From Gemmatimonas sp. (GTDB lineage: Bacteria > Gemmatimonadota > Gemmatimonadetes > Gemmatimonadales > Gemmatimonadaceae): 35,108 nt of DNA. Position 1 is the stretch's first letter. Every line of letters begins with the position of its first letter. Below are positions 23,675 through 31,739 of the stretch, in pieces. Below the pieces are notes generated by a model that was not told where the DNA came from, made no database searches, and was given only the letters and a program-made list of their open reading frames with translations. The position numbers were made by a program, and so were the translations under genes. The stretch is taken from positions 1-35,108 of the forward strand of contig PNKF01000006.1 in NCBI GenBank assembly GCA_013822285.1, written 5' to 3'.

Positions 23675-24892
23675 CTAGTGATCGTCGGAGAGGGAAGCCT
23701 TCGCGAGTTCACTCTTGAGCGTGAAGGCCCCGCGCGTGACGATGCGCTCGCCCGCACGAAGACCATCAAGCACGATCATCTGCGACGCTTGCACCCCCGA
23801 CGAGCCCGCGGGCACCATCGTCGCCACACGAACGTCACGGCGCGCGTACACGCGCTCCGACACTTCCACGAAAACGAAGCGCTGCTCGCCGTCGGAGACC
23901 ACGGCCGAGACGGGAATCGTCAACACCTGTCCGCGCTCGCCGAGCGATTCGCGGGCCGAGACGACGAGCCGCACCCCGGCAAACATGCCGGGGCGCAGTC
24001 GCCGCCCCGCGTTGGGTACGTGAATCACGGCCTGCACAGTTCGCGTCTCGGGATTCAACGCATCCTTCAAGCGTTCGACGGCGCCGTCGAAGCGCACCCC
24101 CGGAAGTGCCGCGATCGTCACGCTCGCGCGCTGCCCCTCACGCACGAATGCCAACGAGCGCTCGGGCACCTCGGCGACGACATCCACTTCGCTCAGGTCC
24201 GCGACCGTGAAAATCGGTTGACCACTTTCCACCGCCGAGCCCGCCAGCACATGTGATTCAAGGATGCTGCCTTGGAGGGGCGCGCGGATCTCCAGCGTGG
24301 CCGAGGGTTCACCGCCGGACGCCACCCGCGCAATCTCACTCTCAATCGCGCCGAGCAGGCGCATCCGACGCCGCGCCGCCTCCGCCAACGCCGCCGCTCC
24401 CGTTGAGTCACGCGAGGACGCAAGCGTCAGCACGCGACGCTCCGCCTGCTGCAGGTCCGCCTGCGCGACGACGAACTCCGGTGTGTAGAGCGTAGCCACC
24501 GTTTGGCCAGCTCGGACCTGCTCACCCGCGATGACGAGCAGCGTTTCGATGCGTCCCGCCGTCCGCGAGGAAACCACCGCGATGCGCCGAGGGTCCACGT
24601 CGACCTCACCCGGGACTTCGAGATGCTCGCCAGTTTGCTCAGCCGCCGCTGCACTGACGCCAGCGGTTTCGATTCCCGCGGTCCGATGGGCCTCGACGCT
24701 GAGCTCCACACGACCCTCCTCCGCCGCGTCGTGTGTCGCCTCCGACTCGGCGACGTCTGCCGCCACTTCGGCAGTTGGATCGCTGGCGCAGGCCATGGCA
24801 AGCACCGCGACGAGCATGAGCGCGAGCGCGGCGGCGCGCGCGCGCCAAGCGGACACGCCAAGGGTCAGCCACTGCGAATTCCGAAGATGCAT
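23675..24892 (-). CDS. czcB: RND periplasmic adaptor lipoprotein, CzcB type
   Basis: 405 residues from ATG 24892, 4 bp after the outer-membrane factor stop. The N-terminus AALALMLVAVLAMACAS is a lipoprotein signal with lipidation at Cys about 35. An acidic linker (AAEEGRVELSVEAHRTAGIET) precedes the adaptor core: LEVPGEVDVDPRRIAVVSSRTAGRIETLLVIAGEQVRAGQTVATLYTPEFV, a coiled-coil hairpin (ADLQQAERRVLTLASSRD), and TLEIRAPLQGSILESHVLAGSAVESGQPIFTVADLSEVDVVAEV. The barrel and C-terminal domain follow (NPETRTVQAVIHVPNAGRRLRPGMFAGVRL; LRAGERIVTRGAFTLKSELAKA). This is the HlyD/CzcB pattern. It lies 9 bp upstream of czcA. Confidence 0.9.
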   Translation of the reverse strand: MHLRNSQWLTLGVSAWRARAAALALMLVAVLAMACASDPTAEVAADVAESEATHDAAEEGRVELSVEAHRTAGIETAGVSAAAAEQTGEHLEVPGEVDVDPRRIAVVSSRTAGRIETLLVIAGEQVRAGQTVATLYTPEFVVAQADLQQAERRVLTLASSRDSTGAAALAEAARRRMRLLGAIESEIARVASGGEPSATLEIRAPLQGSILESHVLAGSAVESGQPIFTVADLSEVDVVAEVPERSLAFVREGQRASVTIAALPGVRFDGAVERLKDALNPETRTVQAVIHVPNAGRRLRPGMFAGVRLVVSARESLGERGQVLTIPVSAVVSDGEQRFVFVEVSERVYARRDVRVATMVPAGSSGVQASQMIVLDGLRAGERIVTRGAFTLKSELAKASLSDDH

Positions 24893-24896
24893 GGGA

Positions 24897-26299
24897 TCAC
24901 CGCTCCGTGAGCGTGAAGGAGTTCATTGCGAAGGACACGAGTGCATCCGCGGCATCGCCGCCACCTTGCCGCAGGGACGCATAGGCATCGGCGGCATTTA
25001 TCAAGGCCGCGAGCGCCGCAATCTCGGCACGTGCAAGTGCGCGTTCGAAATCCAGCAGCTCGAGCAGGGAGAGCTGCTGCGCCCGATACGCCGCGAGCGC
25101 GCCATCGCGCTCCTCACGCGCGCCAAGAAGCAACGCGCTGTCGAAAGTGTCGATGCGGCGGAGCGCGGCGACGTAGTGTGCGCGCGCAGCTGCGAGTCGC
25201 GCGTCCGCGGCCGCCGTGATGGCGCGACGAGTCTGGACGCTCGCGTCGATTTCGAGTTGCTCCGAGAGCGCCGCTCGCTCGTTCGCGGCGCGCGCCGTGC
25301 GCGGCAACGTGACCGTGATTCCCGCACTCGGGCCCAGCGCCGGTCCTCCCGTCGCTTGGCCTACTCGCTCCACGCCGAGGTATGCCTCCGCGCGCGTGCG
25401 CCGCGCAGCGAGACCCAGTGTCCGTGAGAGTTCAGCGCGCGAGAGCGCGATGTCCGCAAGACGGACATCAAGCGCGGTGGGCGCGAGCGCGCTCGCGTCC
25501 GCCGCGCTTGGCAGGCGCGTGCGCCAGTCCGTGAGCGGCGTATGCGCGAGCAGCGAGTCCACGCGGCCAGTCGTTCCGCTCCGCCGGACTCCGTGTCCGC
25601 GACCAAGGACCGAAGGGCGACCTGCGACGCGGCGCTCACGGCCTGGAGTTCGGCACGCTCGGTCTGCACGCGCAATCGCTCGGTGCGCACGCGAAGCACA
25701 TCCACGAAGCGCGCCTCCCCGACTGCGAGGCGGCTCAGCAGTCCCTGTTCGGCGTCCGCGAGTAGGGCATCCTCGGCGTTTAGGCGCTCGACAATGCGCC
25801 CGGTCCCGACCGACTGCACGAGCGCCCGAAGGAGCGTCGGTGCAAGCGCGCGCCTCGCGGCCTCCAGCAATGCCTCCATTTCCTGGATCTCCACGTCGGC
25901 ACGCGCGCGTTCCGCCTGCCGACGAGCAGCGGAACCCACTTCGCGTCCTAGCTCAAGCCGCAGGTTTCCTTGATCGAGTGCCGACGCCGGCGCCTCGGAG
26001 AGTCCGGTGGACAGCGTCGCAGGACCGAGTCGCCCCGTCGCTTCCGCCTGCGCCCTCACGCTCGCAAGCCGAGCACGGAGTGCACGGAGTGCGGGATGCT
26101 GCGCCGCAATCTCCGTCTCCAGGGTGGCGAGCACATCCGCGAGGTGATCGCCCCCGACCGCTTGCTGTGCGCGGAGAGAAGTTTCGAAGGTTGGGCTGCT
26201 GCACAAGAGCGCTAAACCGAAGCCGACTCGGCGAGCGATGCGTGCGAGGGGAGTGCGGAGGAAGCGAGAAAGCGCCTCTCGCCGGATGGACGGATGCAC
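24897..26299 (-). pseudogene. czcC: TolC-family outer-membrane factor, CzcC type, interrupted by a frameshift
   Basis: Two overlapping ORFs together make one full-length outer-membrane factor of about 468 residues. The upstream half runs from the start to ...SLVADTESGGAERLA; the downstream half continues with VDSLLAHTPLTDWRTRLPSAAD... and ends SFTLTER. Joining them needs a -1 shift (one base missing) near 25562-25575. No long homopolymer is present there, so this is either a true one-base deletion or an assembly error. I start at GTG 26299 because AGGAG lies 7 nt upstream; GTG 26326 is the ORF-track alternative. A signal-like segment (RRVGFGLALLCSSPTFETSLRAQQ) precedes ATLETEIAAQHPALRALRARLASVRAQAEATGRLGPATLSTGLSEAP. 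The second half has LAAYRAQQLSLLELLDFERALARA, the usual C-terminal repeat. Confidence 0.8.
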
Positions 26300-26463
26300 G
26301 GAGGTTCTCCTGCGACCCTCGGCCACGCGCGCGCGCGTGACGCTTGAGGAATCAGTACGATGTGAGACGCGCGCGACGACGTCAGCGCGCGGACGATGGA
26401 GGCTTCAGCAGGCCGAACTCCCCAACGCCCGTCTCCACGGAGGGGGAGGACCAGCCTGCGTAC

Positions 26464-26826
26464 CTAAGCGCGCGCGACCACGATCGGTGGACGCAATTGA
26501 TTGGCGCGATCAGCGCTCGCGAGCTTCTCGGCCGGCGGCCGGAGTGGAGCGTCTTTAATGAGCCGCGCTCGATTGTCCAACTCGGTCGCGTCGAGCGCGG
26601 CTGTTGCATGCGCGTGCATGCAATGGCAGACATGCAGGGCGTGGTCCCGGCTCTCCGCAGGTGCCGGCGGAGCGTGAGGAACCGGCGAATCGAGAACCAC
26701 GCTGATCGAGCTGCGACTATCACGCTGTCCGTCGCCGTCATGTGCTTCGGCGATGACCGGCTCGACGAAACTCGCGAGCAGAACCCCGATCACGAGCCAC
26801 GCTGCGATGCGGCGGTACCGGAGCAT
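26464..26826 (-). CDS. Small secreted Cys/His protein, CzcI-like
   Basis: 120 residues from ATG 26826 (MLRYRRIAAWLVIGVLLASFVEPVIAEA), with GGGG just upstream. In the ORF track it is hidden as the tail of a 714-codon ORF that is otherwise the helicase antisense. It has a signal peptide, an acidic/basic spacer (AHDGDGQRDSRSSISVVLDSPVPHAPPAP) and a central cluster HALHVCHCMHAHA with two Cys and several His. CzcI proteins, small secreted proteins encoded just upstream of czcCBA in Cupriavidus, have a comparable CxxCH-type core. The likeness is in position and composition, not a proven alignment. It leads the minus-strand czc-like operon; 164 bp separate it from the outer-membrane factor. Confidence 0.6.
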   Translation of the reverse strand: MLRYRRIAAWLVIGVLLASFVEPVIAEAHDGDGQRDSRSSISVVLDSPVPHAPPAPAESRDHALHVCHCMHAHATAALDATELDNRARLIKDAPLRPPAEKLASADRANQLRPPIVVARA

Positions 26827-26989
26827 CCATCCCCGCCGACGCGCGCCGTCTTGAACCCGGCTCGTCGGGAGATCATCAGAAGGGCGGTGAGTGCGGCTCG
26901 GCATCCTGCTACGAAGTCCACCCCTGCCCGCACCCACAAACAACCGACGGCTGCCGCACGGTGTCCTCGCCAGACGGACGCAGGCGTCG

Positions 26990-27018
26990 GCGACATCATA
27001 GGTGGTTCGGGATATATT
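26990..27018 (+). promoter_or_regulatory. Putative promoter of the UvrD-like helicase gene
   Basis: GCGACA (26990-26995), 17 bp, TATATT (27013-27018). Initiation would fall a few bases before ATG 27028, giving a very short or leaderless mRNA. The region 26827-27027 also has to hold the divergent czc-operon promoter, for which I see no good match and no TTTAC-N5-GTAAA dyad. Confidence 0.45.
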
Positions 27019-27027
27019 CAGGGTCCC

Positions 27028-29121
27028 ATGAGCAGCGACCCCCGCCTCTACCCGCCCCGCGAGCGGACCGTCGAGCCGAAGCGCCCGGTGGACTTCGCCG
27101 CTGAACTGAACGAGGCGCAGCACAAGGCCGCCACGCACCCCGATGGCCCGTTGCTCATCGTCGCCGGCGCGGGCACCGGCAAGACCCGCACGCTCGTTTA
27201 CCGCGTCGCGCATCTGATCGAACGCGGCGTCCCGCCGCAGCGCATCCTGCTCCTCACCTTCACGCGCCGCTCCGCGCAGGAAATGCTCGCGCGCGCCGAG
27301 CGGTTGGTGGGGCAGACGAGCCGCGGCGTCCACGGCGGCACCTTCCACGGCACCGCGCATCGCCTCCTGCGTCGCTTCGGTCCCGAGGTCGGGCTCGCCG
27401 CCGATTTCACGATCCTCGACCAAGGCGACTCGGAGGATCTCATGCAGATCTCCCGCGCCGCCCTCGGACTCGGCGACAAGACCAAGCGCTTCCCGAAGAA
27501 GGAGACGTTGCACCACGTCTATTCGCGGCACGTCAACACGGACATCCCCGTCGGAGCGATCCTGCGCGACGAGTATCCGCGCTTCGTGGAGTTCGAGGAC
27601 GACTTCGCGCGCGTCTTCGCGGACTTCACCGCACGCAAGCAGGATCGCGGCCTCCTCGACTACGACGATCTCCTGCTCTACTGGGCGCTGATGCTCGAGG
27701 CGGTGCCCGCCGTCGCCGACAAGGTCGCCGGCCTCTACGACCACATCCTCGTGGACGAGTACCAGGATACGAACGTCCTGCAGGCGCGCATCCTCAAGGG
27801 GATGTGCCGCATGCATCGCAACATCACGGTCGTCGGCGATGACGCGCAGAGCATCTATGCCTTCCGCGGCGCGACGATCCGCAACATCCTCGATTTCCCG
27901 CGCGAGTACCATGGCGCCAAGACAGTCACGCTCGAGGAGAACTACCGCTCGACCCAGCCGATCCTCGACGCCACGAACCTGCTGATCTCCCGCGCCGAGG
28001 AGCGCTTCTCGAAGGATCTCTACTCCAAGCGCACCGGAGGCGAGAAGCCCTGGCTCGTCACGGCGCAGGACGAGAACCAGCAGACGCGCTTCGTGGTGGA
28101 CCGCATCCTCGAACTGCACGAGGAAGACATCCCCCTGCGCGAGATGGCGGTGCTCTTTCGCGCCGGCTACATGAGCGCCGATCTCGAGATCGAACTCACC
28201 GCGCGCAACATCCCTTTCGATAAGTGGGGCGGGATCAAGTTCCTCGAGGCGGCGCACGTGAAGGACGTGCTCGCCTTCCTGCGCGTGCTCGAGAATCCTC
28301 GTGACGAGGTCAGCTGGTATCGCCTGCTGCTCCTGATGCCCGGCATCGGCGAGGTCACCGCGCGCAACGCGGTGCAATCCATGGCCGATCTCGCCTGGTC
28401 GCACGACTCGTTCGGGCGTTTCACTCCGCCACCTCGTGCGAAGGAGGCGCACGGCGCACTCGTGCGCCTCCTCGCCGACCTTCGGACCCGCTCCGGCGGC
28501 GATGAGTCGCGCGTCGCCTACGAAATCGCCCGCGTGCGCGCGATGTACGACGACATCCTCCGCGAGCGGTATGACCGCGTGGATCCGCGGCTCAGTGACC
28601 TCGACCAACTGCAGACGATCGCCGGTGGCTACCCCGACCGTGCGACCTTCCTCTCCGCGCTCGCGCTCGAGCCCCCCTCGTCAACGAGCGATCTCGGTTT
28701 CGGCGGTGAGTCGGAGGACGACACGCTCGTGCTCTCCACCGCCCACAGCGCGAAGGGGCGCGAGTGGGATGCGGTCTTCCTCATCTGGGCCGTGGATGGA
28801 TGGTTCCCGATGGCACGCGCGCTCGGCAGCGACGACGAGATCGAGGAGGAGCGCCGCCTGATGTACGTCGCGATGACCCGCGCGCGGAACCATCTCGCGG
28901 TGAGCTATCCGCTCAACGTGTACGACACGCGGCGCGGCGCGGACTACTCGATGGACCAGCTCTCGCGCTTTCTTGATCGCGGCGTGCGGCGTGCCTTCCA
29001 GCGGGTCACGCTCGAGACGCCCACCGATGCGGCGATCGACCCCGAGGCGCCGGCGAAGGCCCCCGAGGTCGATCTCAAGGCACTGCTCAAGAACCGCTTC
29101 GCGCCGCCGCCGGCGCCGTAA
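27028..29121 (+). CDS. UvrD/PcrA-like superfamily 1 DNA helicase
   Basis: 697 residues from ATG 27028; the 925-codon ORF has a non-coding extension upstream. Helicase motifs in order: Q-motif region ELNEAQHKAA, Walker A GAGTGKT (about residue 50), LTFTRRSAQEM, GTFHGTAHRLLRRFG, Walker B DHILVDEYQDTN, GDDAQSIYAFRGA (motif III), LEENYRST (IV), STAHSAKGREWDAVFL (V) and VAMTRARNHLAVSYP (VI). It is a 3'-5' ATP-dependent helicase used in repair and replication restart. The length is typical of PcrA/UvrD. The 3' end forms half of the terminator at 29107-29142. It looks like a core chromosomal gene, not part of the metal block. Confidence 0.93.
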   Translation: MSSDPRLYPPRERTVEPKRPVDFAAELNEAQHKAATHPDGPLLIVAGAGTGKTRTLVYRVAHLIERGVPPQRILLLTFTRRSAQEMLARAERLVGQTSRGVHGGTFHGTAHRLLRRFGPEVGLAADFTILDQGDSEDLMQISRAALGLGDKTKRFPKKETLHHVYSRHVNTDIPVGAILRDEYPRFVEFEDDFARVFADFTARKQDRGLLDYDDLLLYWALMLEAVPAVADKVAGLYDHILVDEYQDTNVLQARILKGMCRMHRNITVVGDDAQSIYAFRGATIRNILDFPREYHGAKTVTLEENYRSTQPILDATNLLISRAEERFSKDLYSKRTGGEKPWLVTAQDENQQTRFVVDRILELHEEDIPLREMAVLFRAGYMSADLEIELTARNIPFDKWGGIKFLEAAHVKDVLAFLRVLENPRDEVSWYRLLLLMPGIGEVTARNAVQSMADLAWSHDSFGRFTPPPRAKEAHGALVRLLADLRTRSGGDESRVAYEIARVRAMYDDILRERYDRVDPRLSDLDQLQTIAGGYPDRATFLSALALEPPSSTSDLGFGGESEDDTLVLSTAHSAKGREWDAVFLIWAVDGWFPMARALGSDDEIEEERRLMYVAMTRARNHLAVSYPLNVYDTRRGADYSMDQLSRFLDRGVRRAFQRVTLETPTDAAIDPEAPAKAPEVDLKALLKNRFAPPPAP

Positions 29122-29142
29122 CAGACGTTACGGCGCCGGCGG
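29107..29142. terminator. Bidirectional hairpin formed by two convergent gene ends
   Basis: CCGCCGGCGCCGTAAC-AGAC-GTTACGGCGCCGGCGG is a perfect 16-bp stem with a 4-nt loop. Both TAA stop codons (helicase 29119-29121; lipoprotein 29130-29128) sit symmetrically in the two arms. The arms also encode the matching C-termini PPPAP and YPPAP. It should stop transcription from both sides. Confidence 0.75.
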
Positions 29143-31245
29143 GTAGATCGTGACCGTCGTCGGCCGAATCGTGATGGGCACCGGCGCCCCGGCGGCATTC
29201 GTCGCCGAATGGACGATCGCGGTGATGACCGTCTCCACCGTCGTGGTGGGCGGCAACGCCTTCAGGATCACGCCACCGAGATCGAAAGTCGCCGTCGTCG
29301 CGAAGGGCGTGGAGCCGGTGAAGCGGATGATGCCCGCCGCCACCTGCGAGTCATCCACGGTGACGACTGCTGCGGTGTTCGTACTGTCGCGCCAGAACCA
29401 AGGGTTCTGCCCCTCATACGAGAATCGCGCGGGATCCCAGGTGAAGCTGACATCGAGCGCCGCAACATTGGCGCCCCCGCGGTTCGAGAGATCGAACTGG
29501 AACGAGGGGCCGAAGACCTGCCCAGAGAACAAGTTGAAGAGCGGCGTCTGGCCCACGAGCAGCCGAATCCCGGGCGGCGGGGCCGCGACGTCGAATGATG
29601 CTGAGAACGCGTTGGGAGCAGTCGCCGTACTGAAGACGAGATTCACTCCGTTCGCCGCGCCATCGATCGCGAGATTCGTGAAGGTCGCGAGACCGTTGAC
29701 AGCGGCCACCGAGCGCGTGCCAAGCAAGGTGCCCGAGCCCTGCAGATCCGCCGCGATCAGCGGCGAGCCGCCGATTAATCGGATCCCCGCATGGTCGCGG
29801 ACCTCGACCACGGGTTGCGTCGTGAACGCCACGCCCGACACGGCCCCCGCGGGCTGCGTCAGCACGACGAGCGACGCGGCCTCCTGCGTGATCGTGATTG
29901 CGTCGGTGGTGTCGGGCTTGAGGGTCCCCGACGATGCAACGATGCGAAACGTCCCCGGGCCATTGATACGCTGGCCCTGGAAGATCACGCCGCCGAGCAC
30001 CGCGAGATCCGTCGTCGTGCCGTTGAGCGTGCCTGAGCTCCCCAGCAGCGAGAGCGTCACCTGCTGCGTCTCCTCCGCGCGCGCGCCGAACTCGTCCACC
30101 AACTCCACGGTGATCGCGGCCGGAAGAATCACGCCGGAGAGCCCCGTGGTCGGCGCCGAGTTGATGCGTACTGCGACGGCGGGCTGCACCGCGACGGCAG
30201 AGAACTGTACGCTCAGCGGGGAGCCGAGCAGACGGGCGCGCAGGAAGTAAGTCCCCTTGGTCGGCCCCGCGATCCAATCACCGGGAAGATTCGCGCGCCC
30301 TTGAATGTCCGTGAGCGCGATCGTGTCGCCGATGATCGATCCGGTCACGCCTTCGGTGCTGAACTCGATGCTCGCGCCCGGCACCGGATTCCCTGCCGCA
30401 TCACGCGCGATGACGCCGATGCCGGGAACGGACTCGCCGACCTCCACGCGACGCGAGGCGCCTTCCGCGTCCACCAGTTGCGCCGCATCGCCCGGCACCA
30501 CGACCACGAAGGTCCCTGGCCCAGCGAGCGGCGCGATGACGACGCTACGCGCGATGTCCACGCTGCTCGCCGCGATCCCTTCGAGGTCGCCGCCGGGCAG
30601 TACGCGGAAGAGCCGGAGCCCGGGCCGCTTCGCGGCGGGAATCGCCGCGAGATTCACGCGCACTTCCACGCTCACGGCCCCTGCGAACACGGCGCTCGCC
30701 GGTCCCACCGCAAAGGCCGTCGACGTGAGGACGCGCGCGTCATCGGCCTCGAGTACCGCGGGGCCCACGGTGAGGGTGCCCGTCGTCGTCGCGCCCGGGG
30801 CGATCGTGATGGAAAGTGCATTGTCCAGCAGCGACGTCGTCACAGGCGCCGGCGCCGTGGGCGCGGGCACGGGCACAGGCAGGCGCACCGCGATGCCGAC
30901 TGCGGCGCTCTCGCCCCCCGCCGATGCGGAAATGGCCACCACACCGGGCGACACCGCCGTGATGACACCGGCCGAGGAGACGCTCGCGACCGACGGATTG
31001 GTGGAGCGCCAGCTGATCTTGCGCTCCAGCGCCGCCCCCGCCGCGTCGCGCGCCACCGCCGAAAGCGGCGTGATCGCACCCACCGGCAACATGTTCTCGA
31101 CCGGGACCCCAGTGACGGAGATCTCGGCGACCGCCGTACGGGGCTCAGTCGGCCCGCCATCGCAGCTCGCCAGCAGACTGACCGTCGCGCCGACGGTCGC
31201 GAGCGAGGACCACAGCGCCCGTTTCACCTTCCGCTCGTGCACCAT
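29128..31245 (-). CDS. Large Ig-like (Big2) surface or periplasmic lipoprotein
   Basis: 705 residues from ATG 31245. A lipoprotein signal ends in LLASC (Cys28). About residues 40-118 are a bacterial Ig-like Big2 domain (SVTGVPVENMLPVGAITPLSAVARDAAG ... ISWRSTNPSVASVSSAGVITAVSPGVVAISA). A Pro/Ala/Thr linker (VPVPAPTAPAPVTT) follows, then several repeated Ig/filamin-type modules (e.g. GIGVIARDAAGNPVPGASIEFSTEG; AITVELVDEFGARAEETQQVTLSLLG; QPVVEVRDHAGIRLIG). The C-terminal 140 residues look cohesin-like (GPSFQFDLSNRGGANVAALDVSFTWDPARFSYEG). Such proteins act in adhesion or surface structure; the exact job is unknown. The start overlaps the DinB gene stop (TGATG). Confidence 0.85.
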   Translation of the reverse strand: MVHERKVKRALWSSLATVGATVSLLASCDGGPTEPRTAVAEISVTGVPVENMLPVGAITPLSAVARDAAGAALERKISWRSTNPSVASVSSAGVITAVSPGVVAISASAGGESAAVGIAVRLPVPVPAPTAPAPVTTSLLDNALSITIAPGATTTGTLTVGPAVLEADDARVLTSTAFAVGPASAVFAGAVSVEVRVNLAAIPAAKRPGLRLFRVLPGGDLEGIAASSVDIARSVVIAPLAGPGTFVVVVPGDAAQLVDAEGASRRVEVGESVPGIGVIARDAAGNPVPGASIEFSTEGVTGSIIGDTIALTDIQGRANLPGDWIAGPTKGTYFLRARLLGSPLSVQFSAVAVQPAVAVRINSAPTTGLSGVILPAAITVELVDEFGARAEETQQVTLSLLGSSGTLNGTTTDLAVLGGVIFQGQRINGPGTFRIVASSGTLKPDTTDAITITQEAASLVVLTQPAGAVSGVAFTTQPVVEVRDHAGIRLIGGSPLIAADLQGSGTLLGTRSVAAVNGLATFTNLAIDGAANGVNLVFSTATAPNAFSASFDVAAPPPGIRLLVGQTPLFNLFSGQVFGPSFQFDLSNRGGANVAALDVSFTWDPARFSYEGQNPWFWRDSTNTAAVVTVDDSQVAAGIIRFTGSTPFATTATFDLGGVILKALPPTTTVETVITAIVHSATNAAGAPVPITIRPTTVTIYPPAP

Positions 31246-31739
31246 CAGCGCTCGTCCGCCGTCGGCCCGTACAGGCCCGGCACAGGGATGTCGAGCAGCC
31301 TGAGGTACACCGTCAACTGCGCGCGATGATGAATCAGGTGATTCATCACGAAGCTGCGCAGCACCACCGGTCGCGGCCGCGTGAACATCACGTGGGTCCC
31401 GTTCTTGAGCGTCCAGGATCGCAGCATCGCCTCATCGCTCATCGCCGCGATGGCGGCGCGACCACGCGCGCTCCATTCGTCGTGCTGCGCAACAAGCGCG
31501 GCGGTGGTGGCGGGAGCCGCCGGCATCTTGGCCGTGGCAAAGTCAAAGACTTCATCGCCGCAGGTCACTTCCGCCCACATCCCCATCGTCGCCACGTGGG
31601 AGCCGAGCTTCCCCAGTGTCATGCTCTTGGCATGCGGCGCCCACCCATGCTGCGCGTCCGGAATGCGCTCGAGCACCTTGCGCGTTCCGACCATCTCCTG
31701 GTCCCACTCGGCGAGCAGGGCTTCGTTCAACGCCATCAT
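31245..31739 (-). CDS. DinB-family four-helix metalloprotein
   Basis: 164 residues (MMALNEALLAEWDQEMVGTRKVLERIP). Possible metal-ligand His residues are in LGSHVATMGMW and in the C-terminal helix MNHLIHHRAQLTVYLRLLDIPVPGLYGPTADE, which is the most recognisable DinB signature. DinB/YfiT-type proteins are putative metal-dependent thiol transferases; the substrate is unknown. ATG 31739 overlaps the aminopeptidase stop (ATGA), and its own stop overlaps the lipoprotein start (TGATG), so the three genes are coupled. ATG 31736 is an equally good start. Confidence 0.88.
   Translation of the reverse strand: MMALNEALLAEWDQEMVGTRKVLERIPDAQHGWAPHAKSMTLGKLGSHVATMGMWAEVTCGDEVFDFATAKMPAAPATTAALVAQHDEWSARGRAAIAAMSDEAMLRSWTLKNGTHVMFTRPRPVVLRSFVMNHLIHHRAQLTVYLRLLDIPVPGLYGPTADER

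Noticed and set aside
22382-24256. 624-codon plus-strand ORF
   Set aside because: Covers the opposite strand of czcA and czcB; composition is shadow-like (His/Arg/Asp-rich) without motifs.
26464-28608. 714-codon minus-strand ORF
   Set aside because: Most of it is antisense to the UvrD-like helicase. Only the last 121 codons (from 26826) look like a real gene, annotated separately.
30301-31329. 342-codon plus-strand ORF
   Set aside because: Antisense of the Ig-like lipoprotein, which has a lipobox and recognisable Big2 domain.
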